Part shown: positions 34,563 to 45,598 of the stretch, in pieces
Layout of the letters: each line of letters begins with the position of its first letter
Numbering within the stretch: the first letter of the stretch is position 1
Assembly: GCF_001411555.2 (NCBI RefSeq)
Contig: NC_049915.1
Coordinates: 15,886,640 to 15,950,639 of the forward strand
Origin: Juglans regia
Taxonomy: Eukaryota; Streptophyta; Magnoliopsida; Fagales; Juglandaceae
Reading direction: 5' to 3'
DNA length: 64,000 nucleotides
Position numbers and translations under genes: made by a program
Notes under the pieces: model-generated
Seen by the model: the letters and a program-made list of their open reading frames with translations, nothing else
Told to the model about the DNA's origin: nothing
Databases searched by the model: none

Positions 34563-35239
34563 TTCCCCCTTTGCTCAAAATGATTCGACCATGAATCACC
34601 ACCTGGATCAAAGACAAAGAGGTTAGTAACATTGAAAATAACAGAAACATGATACATACCAGGAAGATCCATTTTATATGCATTTTCATTAATTTTCTCA
34701 AGAATTTGAAAATGTTGATTCAACCTACTCCTATCATTAACAAGCAAAAGCATCAAAGTTAAAGGAGTAAGTGGATTAAAACCATAAACAATTTCAAACG
34801 GAGAATAAGAAATATCAGTATGGAAGGTTTTATACGCACACTCTAATAAGGGCAAATGATACTCCTGGAAACGTCCATGTAACAATTCAATGAATGGCAA
34901 ATGATACTCCCACAAACGTTTATGAAACAAACCTAATTTTTTCCTTACACCAAAATGACCACTCCAATTATATGTAAATTCAATAAATGGCAAGTAATAC
35001 TTCCACAAACGTTCATGCAACACGTCTTTGAATGGCAAATGATATTCCCACAAACATTCATGCAACACAACAAAAGTCTTCCTTACACCAAGGTTACCCA
35101 ACAAACCACCATGTCTATAACACAAGCAACTTACGCATAAAACTAGTAGGCACATAAAGTCTATTATCTCTAAACAAGTACCAATCTAGTTTATGGAACT
35201 TACCAAACGAAGCTTTATCATATGTTCCATATACACTAG
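34563..35239 (-). pseudogene. NA pol remnant, 3' half of the second body
   Basis: Frame open 35155 to 34484: GGLLGNLGVRKTFVVLHECL, two tandem 15-residue units, FTYNWSGHFGVRKKLGLF, further units, then integrase C-terminus ([33 protein letters not shown]) and the LTR extension. It is split from its upstream half (39580-41188) by the nested element at 35240-39579. Confidence 0.85.
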
Positions 35240-35396
35240 TGATATAAACCCGTGGGAATGAATTCCCTTGAACCCACAATCAACTTGAAAACTCTCCAAG
35301 AAAGCCAAAACCAAGTCAATGGATGGATAACCTAGACCCGATGAGAACTTGTTTCAAGAACCTAGATTATATTAAAATCTACACCCATTGGAGAAC
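35240..35396 (-). repeat. Outer minus LTR stub of an inverted nested element (left)
   Basis: First ~157 bases of a minus LTR (TGATATAAACCCG). Preceded by target copy ACTAG (35235-35239). It switches abruptly to plus LTR sequence. Confidence 0.85.
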
Positions 35397-35831
35397 TGAG
35401 TTACAGTAGCGACGCATTGTAGCTGCGGCACTGTTCATCTAGGGGCAGTTTTGGAAGATGGGGGTTTATTTTGGCTAGGGTTTCATTAGGCTTTGCTTTA
35501 AATACTTTATGTAGCCTCATTCTAATCGGTTTATGAAGTTTATGGAATTTGATGAATTTATTCATTGTGAGTTGAGTTTATCTCCTCTTGTTCTTAATTG
35601 AACTTTTGAACTTATCAAAGGTAAATCAAAACCTTTGTGGCGTTCCTACTTTGTAATCTGGGTTCTTGAGACGGGTTCTTCAATGGGTCTAGATTTTAAT
35701 ATAATCTAGGTTCTTGAAACAAGTTCTCATCGGATCTAGGTTCTCCATCCATTGACTTGGTTTTGGCATTCTTGGGGAGTTTTCAAATTGATTGTGGGTT
35801 CAAGGGAATTCATTCCCACGGGTTTATATCA
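35397..35831 (+). repeat. Inverted plus LTR part (5' LTR of inverted body)
   Basis: Plus LTR from about GAGTTACAGTAGCG to GGGTTTATATCA, followed by primer-binding site and leader. Confidence 0.85.
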
Positions 35832-36633
35832 TTTGGTATTTAGAACAAGGTTTCCAATCAGGTCTGATTCTATCTTTTAATTCTTGTATCTCTAAATTTA
35901 ATTCTAGGGCTTCATTGTTCTAGGGTTACCAAAAAAAAGAAAAAAAACATAGAAACAAAAAGTAGGCTGCCGAAATTCTTTGGGTTTGGCTGAAATTTGC
36001 ATCACCTAGGGTTTCAAAATTCTAGGGTTTCCTACATCTCTCAGTTTGTTTGCTCAGAGTGTCGTTCCATTGATTCTCTTCTATTTCATTGTCCATGCTT
36101 GTGTGCTTAAATTCAATTGCTTGGTTTTCACAATTGAATATTGCTGTTTGTGGTTAAATTAGAGAAAAGAAAAAGAAAGGAAAAGAAAAGAAAAGAAAAG
36201 AAAGGAAAAGAAAAGAAAAGAAAATTCAAAAAAAAAAAAACGAAAAAAGAATAAGAAGAAAAGAGAAGGTAGCATATTCAAAGTTGCTACATAGTTACAA
36301 CAAAGAGAAAGAAAGTATTTGTTGATTGAGCTTTTATCATCATAGGAGTTAAATACATATTTCTTGTTGGTATCTTGTTTTATAATTACTCTTTCCCTCG
36401 TATAAATTCCTTGAATCTCATATCATTTTATTCCTTCATTGTTTCTTGGATCTATATTACTGGTTGGAATAATACAAGGTTGTATTGTCTTGATTTAGTT
36501 CAACTAGTTCTTAAAGAACTTGAGCGAGAAAACTATTGAGGTAAAAGGCAAGAGAGTGTGAGACTATTATCTGGAAAAAGCCAATTAAGAGTGAAACACG
36601 AGTGGAGTGCCATTATTCGAGTGTAAACGCGTG
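35832..36633 (+). mobile_element. Leader of inverted NA element
   Basis: Degraded primer-binding site (TGGTATTTAGAAC, 35834-35846), leader and purine tract (about 36160-36250). The stretch between GTGTAAACGCG and TGATGTCTCAT, about 60 bases that in other copies hold the TTTTTGTGCAG motif, is missing. Confidence 0.85.
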
Positions 36634-39036
36634 ATGTCTCATAGGAGTGACTCATTACCGAACGGGATGGTACATAACTCATCCCTTCTCTTGCAAGCCA
36701 TGCAACAACAGTTTGAGAAGTTGAACTTGGTGTTGGGTGAAGTGAGGGATAGGATGGATCACCAAGATGCGGTAATTAGAAATCTTTATGGTATGAAAGG
36801 TAGGAGGCATCCTGAGTTTAGTGTTGAAAATGGGTATGAGAATGAAGACTATGGTGATTCTCTTGTTACCAGGCATGCACTCAATACAGAAGTTAAGATG
36901 GATGATATAGAGCAGCAGAGTGAGAACATTTTTCATACTTGATGCCACATCAACAACAAGGTATGTAGTATGATCGTTGATTTTAGGAGTTGTATTAATT
37001 TTGCTAGCACCACTTTAGTTGAGAAATTGAATTTACCTATCTTGAAACACCCTAGGCCATACATGTTGCAGTGGTTGAGTGATTGTGAGGAGGTTAGGGT
37101 AAATAAGCAAGTGCTAGTTTCTTTTTCAATTGGAAATTACCAGGATATGGTCCTTTGTAATGTAGTGCCAATGCATGCTGGTCATATTTTGTTGGGGAAA
37201 CCATGGCAGTATGATAGGAAGGTGATTCATGATGGGTTAAGGAACATGTACAGTTTTGAAAATGATGGAAAAACAATCAAACTTGCTCCTTTAACTCCAA
37301 CACATGTCCATGGAGACCAATTGAATTTGAAAAGTGAGGTTGCTCAAAAAAGAAAGTGAAAATGAGAGTGATCAAAAAAGAGAAAGTGAAAAGGAGATTG
37401 AGCAAACAAGCAAGAGTGAAAGTGAGAATGAGAATGAGCTGAAAAGCAAGAGTGAAGGTGAGAGTGAAAGTGAGATTGAGATTGAGCTGAAAAGCAAGAG
37501 TGGAGATGAGATTGAGAATAAAAGAAATAGTGAGACCGAAATGGAGAAAGAGAGAAAAATGAAAGAGAAAAAAGAAGAGGGTGAGAATAAGACCTCAAGC
37601 ACAAGAGAGAATGAGTTGAAAAATAATTGTGAGGTCGAGAGTACAAAAAAAGATGAAGAAAAAGAGAGTGACAGAAAAAAAAAGAGTGTGAAAAGAAGAA
37701 AGAGTGTGAAAGGGAAAAAGAGAGTGAAAAAGAAAAAGTGAGTGGAAAGAAAAGAGAGTGTGAAGAAAGTGAGGGAAAAACAAAGAGAAAAGTGAGTTTT
37801 TATGCTAAAGCAAGTCTTAATCCTAACGAACTTGACGTATGTTTGCTTAGTATTGTTGTCTCTTTGTTACAGGGATATGAGGTCGTGTTTCCAAGTGGTG
37901 TATTTAGTGGATTGCCACCCATTAGGGAGATAGAGCACTACATTGATAATGCGTGCAAAGCGGGAGGATTGTATTGAGACTTTTCCTCATGTATTCAAAT
38001 ACACACAAGGTATGGAAAATTTTGTGGTTGACGCTTCAACAAGAAGGTATGTCCTTGTCTTTATTTTAGATGCAAAATTGTTGAGAATTGAATATGATAA
38101 GAAATTGCATGCTAATGATGATGACTTTGCTAGTGTGTATGGAACATGTGAGAAAGCTTCATTTGGTAAGTTCTATAAATAAGATTGGTACTTGTTTAGA
38201 AAGAATAGATTTTGTGTGCCTACTAGTTTTATGCGTAAGTTGCTTGTGTGTGATGGACACGGTGGCTTGTTGAGTAACCTTAATGTAGGAAAGACTTTTG
38301 TTGTGTTGCATGAACATTTTTAGGAATATCATTTGTCAATCAATGACATGTTGCATGGACATTTGTGGAAGTTTCATTTTTCATTTAATGATATGTTGCA
38401 TGAACGTTTGTGGGAGTACCATTTGCCATTCATTGACGTATCACATGAACGTTTGTGGAAGCATCATTTGTCATTCATTAACGTGTTACATGAACATTTG
38501 TGGAAGTATTACTTGCCATTCATTGAGTTTGCATATAATTGGAGTGGTCATTTTGTTGTAGGGAAATATTTAGGTTTGTTTCATAAACGTTTATGGGAGT
38601 ATCATTTGCCATTGATTGAATTGTTACATGGACGTTTTCGGGAGTACCATTTGCCATTCATTGAGTTTGCATATTGGAGTGATCATTTTGGTTTGAGGAA
38701 TATTTTAGATGTGCTTCATGAACATTTGTGGGAATATTGTTTACCATTCATTGAGTTTACATATTATTGGAGTGTTCATGCTACTACTAAATTTTCACCA
38801 TTCGAAATTGTTTATGGACTTAACCCATTTACTCCTTTTGATTTAACACATTTACCTGTTGATGATAGGAGTAACTTGGATGGTCTTTTCCAAATTCTTG
38901 AACAAATTAATGAAAATGCATATCTAATGGATCTTCCAGGTAACTATCTTGTTTCTACTATTTTCAACGTTACTAACCATTTTCCCTTTGATCCAGGTGG
39001 AGATTCGAGGTCGAATCCTTTTGAGGAGAGGGGGAA
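36634..39036 (+). pseudogene. NA polyprotein (capsid-deleted class), inverted element
   Basis: ATG at 36634 (MSHRSDSLPNGM). [19 protein letters not shown], jump to SLVTRHALN, stop TGA at 36940-36942, changed protease site IVDFRSCINFAS (about 36973-37008), GHILLGKPWQYDRKV, frameshift near 37355, long Lys/Glu/Ser-rich segment (37360-37790), then FPSGVFSGLPPIREIEHYID joined by a deletion to the RNase H tail near 37950. After DDDFASVYGTCEKASFGKFYK there is a stop at 38180; the repeat block and integrase C-terminus follow (frame 38333-39124). No RT or integrase core. Confidence 0.85.
38303..38527 (+). repeat. 45-bp coding tandem repeat, five units
   Basis: Units start at 38303, 38348, 38393, 38438 and 38483, all exactly 45 bases, variants of VLHERLWEYHLPFID. 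The first has an in-frame TAG. More units follow, spaced by FAYNWSGHF-like segments, to about 38760. Confidence 0.9.
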
Positions 39037-39540
39037 TGATAGGAACCAAGATTGGCCTAGTCTTAAAGATCATTTGCAACTTCCAGATGGGCCAAGAAGA
39101 TCAAGGAGACAATGCATGGATTGATGCAATCCACTTTGGACAAGTTTAGCAAGAGCCCAACATTCAAGATGGGGCTTGAAGGATGAAGATCCAGTTTTAA
39201 TTCATTTGATCAGCTACGGAAGAGGGGAACGACAAGACATAAAGGCTTTGGGCTCTTGAAGGGTTTCAACCTATTTAATTCATTTAAAAAACTTATTTTA
39301 TTAGCTTAGAATAATTGAGTTTATTATGGGAAGCACTAAAGGGGGCCTATGCAAGGGCATGTTGGGAAGGTTATTATTTATTGAACGAGGGTTAGGGTTA
39401 CTGTAGCCGAGTTACTGTAGCGAGGCACTGTAGCCGCGGCACTGTTCATCCAGGGGCAGTTTTGGAAGATGGGGGTTTATTTTGGCTAGGGTTTCATTAG
39501 GTTTTGCTTTAAATACTCTATGTAGCCTCATTCTAATCGG
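39037..39540 (+). repeat. Inverted plus LTR part (3' LTR of inverted body)
   Basis: LTR start TGATAGGAACC right after the purine tract GAGGAGAGGGGGAA (39023-39036). Breaks at CATTCTAATCGG, where minus LTR sequence begins. Confidence 0.85.
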
Positions 39541-39579
39541 TAATGATCTTTAAGACTAGGCCCATCTTGGTTCCTATCA
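39541..39579 (-). repeat. Outer minus LTR stub of the inverted element (right)
   Basis: The last ~39 bases of a minus LTR (ending GGTTCCTATCA), followed by target copy ACTAG (39580-39584), which matches 35235-35239 exactly. Confidence 0.85.
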
Positions 39580-41188
39580 ACTAGCAAAGTCATCATCATT
39601 AGCATGCAATTCTTTATCATATTCAAGTCTCAACAATTTTGCATCTACAATGAATACAATGACATACCTTCTTACTAAAGCATCAACCACAAAATTTTTC
39701 ATACCTTGTGTGTATTTGAAAACATGAGGAAAAGTCTCAATACAGTCCTCCCTCTTAGCATGCATTCTACTCAACAACTTACCTTGTCCCTTTAAGTGTG
39801 TCAAGGACTCATGTTCTTCAAATAAAGATCCGTTAGGAATTGTCGCACCTGGCACAAGATCAATGTAGTACTCTATCTCCCTAATAGGTGGCAATCCACT
39901 AAACACACCCCTAGGAATCACGATCTCATATCCCTGCAACAAAGAAACAACAACACTTGGCAAAGAGTCGTTTAATTCGTTAGCATAAAAGCTTGACTTA
40001 GCATAAAAACTCACTTTTACCTTTCTATTTTCTCTACAATCTCTCTTTCTTTTTCCTCTTATGGCTCCACTTTTTTTTTTTTACTCTCAACCACCTCTAT
40101 ATTTTCTTTTTCTCTCTCTTTCTTTTGATCTTTCGGCCTCATTCCCTTTTTTCCTCTCACTCTCTTTGTTCTTTTCATTCTCTGTTTTTCTTTCAGTCTC
40201 CACATTTTTTGAACTCTCGGCCTCACAATTATTTTTCAACTCATTCTCTTTTTCTTTTAAGGTTTCAGCCTCACCCCAATCTTTTCCCTTTGGTGGTTCG
40301 GTCTTCCCCTTTGCTACAGCTTGATCATTTTTGTCCCACTTCGGTTTCCAAGGAGTACTAGAAACCGAAGTATACCTTGATGCATGCACCCTTTCCTTTT
40401 AGTCGTCTCTCCACTTTCATAGCCATGTGCACCATATCCTCTACCTCCTTATAATGTTGCAACTCAACTACATTGGCTATCTCCTTTTCAACCCATTCAA
40501 AAATCTTGTCATCGTGGCCTCCCGATCCACCACTACATTAGCCCGAATCATAGCCACCTCCATCTCCTTATGGTACTCCTCTACACTCCTAGTAGTTTTT
40601 GGTAGATGTCTCTATAGTAGTGGCTAGGTACAAATCTCTGCCTCATGATAGCTTTCAACTCTCTCCATGTTTCTACAGGCCTCTCAAGATTCCTTCTCCT
40701 ATTGGTCACTAATTGATCCCACCAAATAATCGCATAATCAGTGAACTCAATTACAGCGAACTTCACCTTCTTCTCATTTTCTCCCACTCTAAATAAACTT
40801 CAGGGTCAGTTCTACCTTGGAATGATGGTATTTTCATTTTGATGTTCCCAAGGTTCTTATCTACTCTATCTCGACCCCCTGAGTTTGCCATAAGACCTCT
40901 TCCATGCCTAACTCTTCTATGTCCACCCATTCCAACTTCAGATATTAAGCCTTCATCATCCTCACCAAACTCTCCATTCTTATTATACACATTCTCAATT
41001 CTAGGCTCACGTCGCCTCCTATCTCTATCACCTTGTAGATTTCTAATCGCAGCTTCTTGATTATCCATACTATCCCTCACTTCACCCAACACTAAGTTCA
41101 ACCGCTCAAACTGTTGTTGCATGGCTTGCAACACAAAGGATGAGTTATCTGCCACACCTTTTGGTGATGAGTCACTTCTATGAGACAT
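39580..41188 (-). pseudogene. NA polyprotein, 5' half of the second body (capsid-bearing class)
   Basis: Gag ATG at 41188 (MSHRSDSSPKG). Gag N-terminus, glycine/arginine-rich linker, capsid ([32 protein letters not shown]) with frameshifts near 40780 and 40590, then Lys/Glu linker with no zinc knuckle or protease, IPRGVFSGLPPIREIEYYID and the RNase H tail up to DDDFAS, where the nested element is inserted. Continues at 35239 downward. Confidence 0.85.
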
Positions 41189-41301
41189 CATAATATGTTG
41201 CACAAAAAGAATGTTATTGGAAAATCTTACACACTCCCTTACGTGTTTACACTCGAATAATGGCACTCCACTCGTGTTTCACTCTTAATGGCTTTTTTCC
41301 C
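41189..41301 (-). mobile_element. Leader stub
   Basis: Only ~113 bases of leader remain upstream of gag, cut at GGCTTTTTTCC by an A-type LTR that lacks its terminal T. The primer-binding site is gone. Confidence 0.8.
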
Positions 41302-41986
41302 GATATGAACCCGTGGGAATGAATTCCCTTGAACCCACAATCAATTTGAAAACACCCCAAGAAAGCCAAAATCAAGTCAAGGATGGAGAATCTAGACCCG
41401 ATGAGAATTCGTTTCAAGAACTTAGATTATATTACAATCTAGACCCGTTGAAGAACCCGTCTCAAGAACCCAGATTACAAAGGAGGAACGCCACAAAGGT
41501 TGTGATTTACCTTTGATAAGTTCAAGAGTTCAATCAAGAACAAGAGGAGAAAACTCAACTCACAAATAAAATTCAATATTGTCTAAATCTCAAATGAGGC
41601 TACAAAGAGTTTTTAAAGCCAAACCTAATCAAAACCCTAGCCAAAATAATGCCCCTTTTACCCAAAATTACCCTTGATGAACAGTAGCAGCTACAGTACG
41701 CGCGGCTACAGTAACCCCAACAGTAAATTGATGAAACCCTAGTTCCTAAAATGTAATTTTCCAAATAAGCCCTTGGCCAAAATACAAGGCCTTCCCAAAA
41801 ACATAGTTCAAAAGAAATAAGACATGTGAGTCAAGCATCTTCAAGCCCACTTATTCTAAACTAATAAAATAAATCATTTAACCAAATTGGAAGCCTCCAA
41901 TAACAATAGGCCGTATCTTTAAGTCATGTCTTCCACAGCTTGAATAAAGTGGATCAAAACTGGTTCTTCTTCTTTCAGACCCATCT
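41302..41986 (-). repeat. A-type LTR, end-truncated
   Basis: Minus A LTR (GATATGAACCCG..., with CTTGGCCAAAATACAAGG and CAAATGAGGC motifs), cut at CTTTCAGACCCATC about 150 bases before its end, where A gag sequence begins. Confidence 0.85.
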
Positions 41987-42145
41987 ATCTTGTAGATTTC
42001 TAATCGCTGCTTCTTGATGATCCATCCTATCCCTCACTTCACCCAACACCATGTTCAACCGCTCAAACTGTTGTTGCATGGCTTGCAACACAAAAGATGA
42101 GTTATCTGCTCTCCCCCTTGGTGATGCGCTACTCCGATGAGACAT
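41987..42145 (-). pseudogene. A-type gag N-terminus only
   Basis: ATG at 42145 (MSHRSSASPRGRADNSSF), then QQQFERLNMVLGEVRDRMDH, then cut directly into an LTR. An A element reduced to LTR, leader and about 50 Gag codons, and LTR. Confidence 0.8.
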
Positions 42146-42867
42146 TATCAGGCGCTACACAAGAGAAAGTTAGTGGCAAAAAAAAAAAAGTAAACCTCAC
42201 ACACTCCCTCACGTGTTTACACTCGAATAATGACACTCCACTCGTGTTTAACTCTTAATTGGCTTTTTTCGATAATAGTCTCACACTCTCTTTGCCTTTT
42301 ACCTCAAGAGTTTTCCCACTCAAGTTCTTTAAGAACTAATTGACTCAATCAAGACAAAGCAACCTTGTTTTATCCCAACTAGTAATTAAGTCCAAGAAAC
42401 AAGAACAAGAGAAACACGGAAGGAATGAAAAAAAAAAATGGCACGTGAATCAAGGAAATTATACGAATGAAACAGTAGCAATAAGACAAGATATCAACTA
42501 GAATCACCCCCTTTGATGATAAGGATCAAGAAAAAAAAAATCTCGAATTTTTTTTTTTTTTTTTCTTTTCCTTTCTTTTTTTCTTTTCTTTTCTTTTCTT
42601 TTCCTTTCACCAACTGATTTGATCACAATCAAGAATAAGCAGTTGAGAAAAACCCTAACAATAACTCAAAAACCCTTGGGCAAGTGATATACGGCAGCCC
42701 CTAGAACAAGAGATTTCAGCCAACACAAACCCTAGAACAATGAATTTCAGCAACCCTACTAACCACCACTATTTTTTTTTTTTTTTTTGTAATCAATCCT
42801 AGAACAATGACGCCCTAGAATTAAATATGCAAGAAATAAAAGATAGAACCTTGCTCTGAATACCAAA
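42146..42867 (-). mobile_element. A-type leader
   Basis: Near-complete inverse of the A leader at 24914-25670, with a pyrimidine tract (about 42546-42607) and primer-binding site at 42854-42865. Open frame 42799-42984 is not a gene. Confidence 0.85.
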
Positions 42868-43702
42868 TGATATGAACCCGTGGGAATGAATTCCCTTGAA
42901 CCCACAATCAATTTGAAAACTCTCCAAGAAAGCCAAAATCAAGTCAAGGATGGAGAATCTAGACCCGATGAGAACTCGTTTCAAGAACCTAGATTATATT
43001 AAAATCTAGACCCGTTGAAGAACCCGTCTCAAGAACCCAGATTACAAAGGAGGAACGCCACAAAGGTTGTGATTTACCTTTGATAAGTTCAAGAGTTCAA
43101 TCAAGAACAAGAGGAGAAAACTCAAATCACAAATAAAATTCAATATTGTCTAAATCTCAAATGAGGCTACAAAGAGTTTTTAAAGCCAAACCTAATCAAA
43201 ACCCTAGCCAAAATAATGCCCCTTTCACCCAAAATTACCCTTGATGAACAGTAGCAGCTACAGTACGCGCGGCTACAGTAACCCCAACAGTAAATTGGTG
43301 AAACCCTAGTTCCTAAAATGTAATTTTCCAAATAAGTCCTTGGCCAAAATACAAGGCCTTCCCAAAAACATAGTTCAAAAGAAATAAGACATGTGAGTGA
43401 AGCATCTTCAAGCCCACTTATTCTAAACTAATAAAATAAATCATTTAACCAAATTGGAAGCCTCCAATAACAATAGGCCGTATCTTTAAGTCATGTCTTC
43501 CACAGCTTGAATAAAGTGGATCAAAACTGGTTCTTCTTCTTTCAGACCCATCTTCAATGTTGGGCTCTTGCTGGCTTCATCCCAGGTGGATTGCACCAAT
43601 CCTTGCATTGCTTCCTTGATCTTCTTGGCCCTTGATCTTGTAATTGGCCCATCTGGAACTTGCAAAGGATCTTTAAGAGTAGGCCCACCTTGGTTCCTAT
43701 CA
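42868..43702 (-). repeat. A-type 5' LTR (835 bp)
   Basis: Complete: TGATATGAACCCG to GGTTCCTATCA. Outer flank TAGTA lies inside plus NA gag (TAGTACTTCTTGGAAACC), so the element was inserted in, or recombined with, the NA copy to the right. No matching flank is seen on the left. Confidence 0.9.
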
Positions 43703-45598
43703 TAGTACTTCTTGGAAACCAAAGTGGGACAAAAATGATCAAGTTGTAGCAAAGGAGAAGACCGAACCACCAAAGGGAAAAGATTTGGGTGAGGCTGAAA
43801 CCACAAGAAAAAGTGAGAATGAGCTTAATAGTAAGAGTGAAGGTGACAGTGAAAGTGAGATTGTGCTGAAAAGAAAGAGTGAAGGTGAGATTGAGAACAA
43901 AAGAAACAGTGAGATCGAAATGGAGAAAGACAGAAAAATGAGAGAGAAAAAAGAAGAGGGTGAGACTAAGACCTTAAGCAAAAGAGAGAATGAGTTGAAA
44001 AGTAATTGTGAAAAAGAGTGTGAAAAAGAAAAAGAGAGTGGAAAGAAAAGAGAGTGAAGAAAGTTGGGAGAAAAACAAAGAGAAAATTGAGTTTTTGTGC
44101 TAAGGCGAGTCTTAATTCTAACGGATTTGATGTATGTTTGCCTAGTATTGTTGTCTCTTTGTTGCAGGGATATGAGGTCATGTTTCCTAGTGGTGTCTTT
44201 TGTGGATTGCCACCTATTAGGGAGATAGAGCCCTACATTGATTTTGTGCCAGATGCGACAATTCTTAATCGACCTTTCTTGGAAAAACAAGAGTCATTGA
44301 CACACTTAAAGGGACATGGTAAGTTGTTGACTAGAATGCATACTAAGCGGGAGGATTGTATTGAGACTTTTCCTCATGTATTCAAATACACACAAGGTAT
44401 GAAAACTTTTGTGGTTGATGCTTTAGCAAGAAGGTATGTACTTATCTTCATTTTAGATGCAAAATTGTTGAAACTTGAATATAATAAGGAATTGCATGCT
44501 AATGATGATGACTTTGCTAGTGTGTATGGAACATGTGAGAAAGTGTCGTTTGGTAAGTTCTATAAACTAGATTGGTACTTGTTTAGAAAGAATCGATTTT
44601 TTGTACCTACTAGCTTTTTGCGTAAGTTGCTTGTGTGTGATGGACATGGTGGTTTGTTGGGTAACCATGGTGTAAGGAAGACTTTTGTTGTGTTGCATGA
44701 ATGTTTGTGGGAATATCATTTGCCTTTCAATGACGTGTTGCATGAACGTTTCTGGAAGTATCAATTGTCATTCATTGATGTGTTGCATGAATGTTTGTGG
44801 GAGTATATTTTGCCATTCATAGAAGTGTTGCAAGAACGTTTATGGAAGTATCATTCGTCATTCATTAACATGTTGTATGAACATTTGTGGGAGTATTGCT
44901 TGTCATTCATTGTGTTTGCATATAATTGGAGTGGTTATTGTATTGTAAAAAAAGTTTTAGGTGTGTTTCAGGAACGTTTGTGGGAGTATCATTTGCCATA
45001 CATTGACCTGTTGCATGAAAGTTTGTTGGACTATCATTTGCCCTTCATTGAGTTTGCATATATTTGGAGAAGTCATTCTGGTGTCAAGAAAATATTAGAC
45101 ATTTTGCATGAACATTTATGTTGGTCTAAGATGAAGAGAGATGTCAATTGTATTTGTGGTAGGTGCATTACATGCAGAAAGGCCAAATTTATACTTTTGC
45201 CACATGGGTTGTATACGCCCTTACCTATTCCTAGTGAGTCATGTGTAGACATATCTATGGACTTTGTTTTGGGGCTGCCTAAGAAAGAAAGGAGTAGAAA
45301 TTCTATTTTTGTGGTTATGGATGGATTTATAGAGTTTGCATATAACAGGACCATGCATACTACCATTTTATATTCTCCTTTTGAAATTGTTTATAGACTT
45401 AATCTGTTTACTCCTTTAGATTTAATGTCTTTATCTGTTGACAACAAGAGTAGCTTGGATGGATATTCTCAAATTCTTGAACAAATTAATGACAATGCAT
45501 ATGAAATCAATGATAATGTTACAAACAGTTTTCCCTTTGATCCAGGTGGAGATTCGAGGTCGAATCCTTTTGAGGAGAGGGGGAATGATGGGAACTAA
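43703..45598 (+). pseudogene. NA polyprotein with best-preserved repeat and zinc-binding region
   Basis: 5'-truncated at the end of capsid-class Gag (WKPKWDKNDQVV, TEPPKGKDLGEAET). The Lys/Glu-rich linker resembles the capsid-deleted class, so this copy is mosaic. Two frames break near 44058; then 514 open codons (44054-45598): SGVFCGLPPIREIEPYID, RNase H tail, five tandem 15-residue units, FAYNWSGYCIVKKVLGVF, two more units, zinc-binding LDILHEHLCWSKMKRDV with [25 protein letters not shown] (first catalytic Asp), then [16 protein letters not shown], so the rest of the core is gone. The frame ends 13 bases into the LTR (stop TAA). Confidence 0.85.
44690..44914 (+). repeat. 45-bp coding tandem repeat, five units
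   Basis: Units start at 44690, 44735, 44780, 44825 and 44870, all exactly 45 bases with no indels. The reading frame is open throughout. Two more units lie at about 44969-45058 after a spacer that resembles the zinc-region start (NWSGYCIVKKVLGVF). Confidence 0.92.

Noticed and set aside
41302..43702. Complete minus A element with matching target copies
   Set aside because: Flanks differ (TTCCC against TAGTA), the 3' LTR is truncated and joins gag directly, so it is a rearranged remnant.
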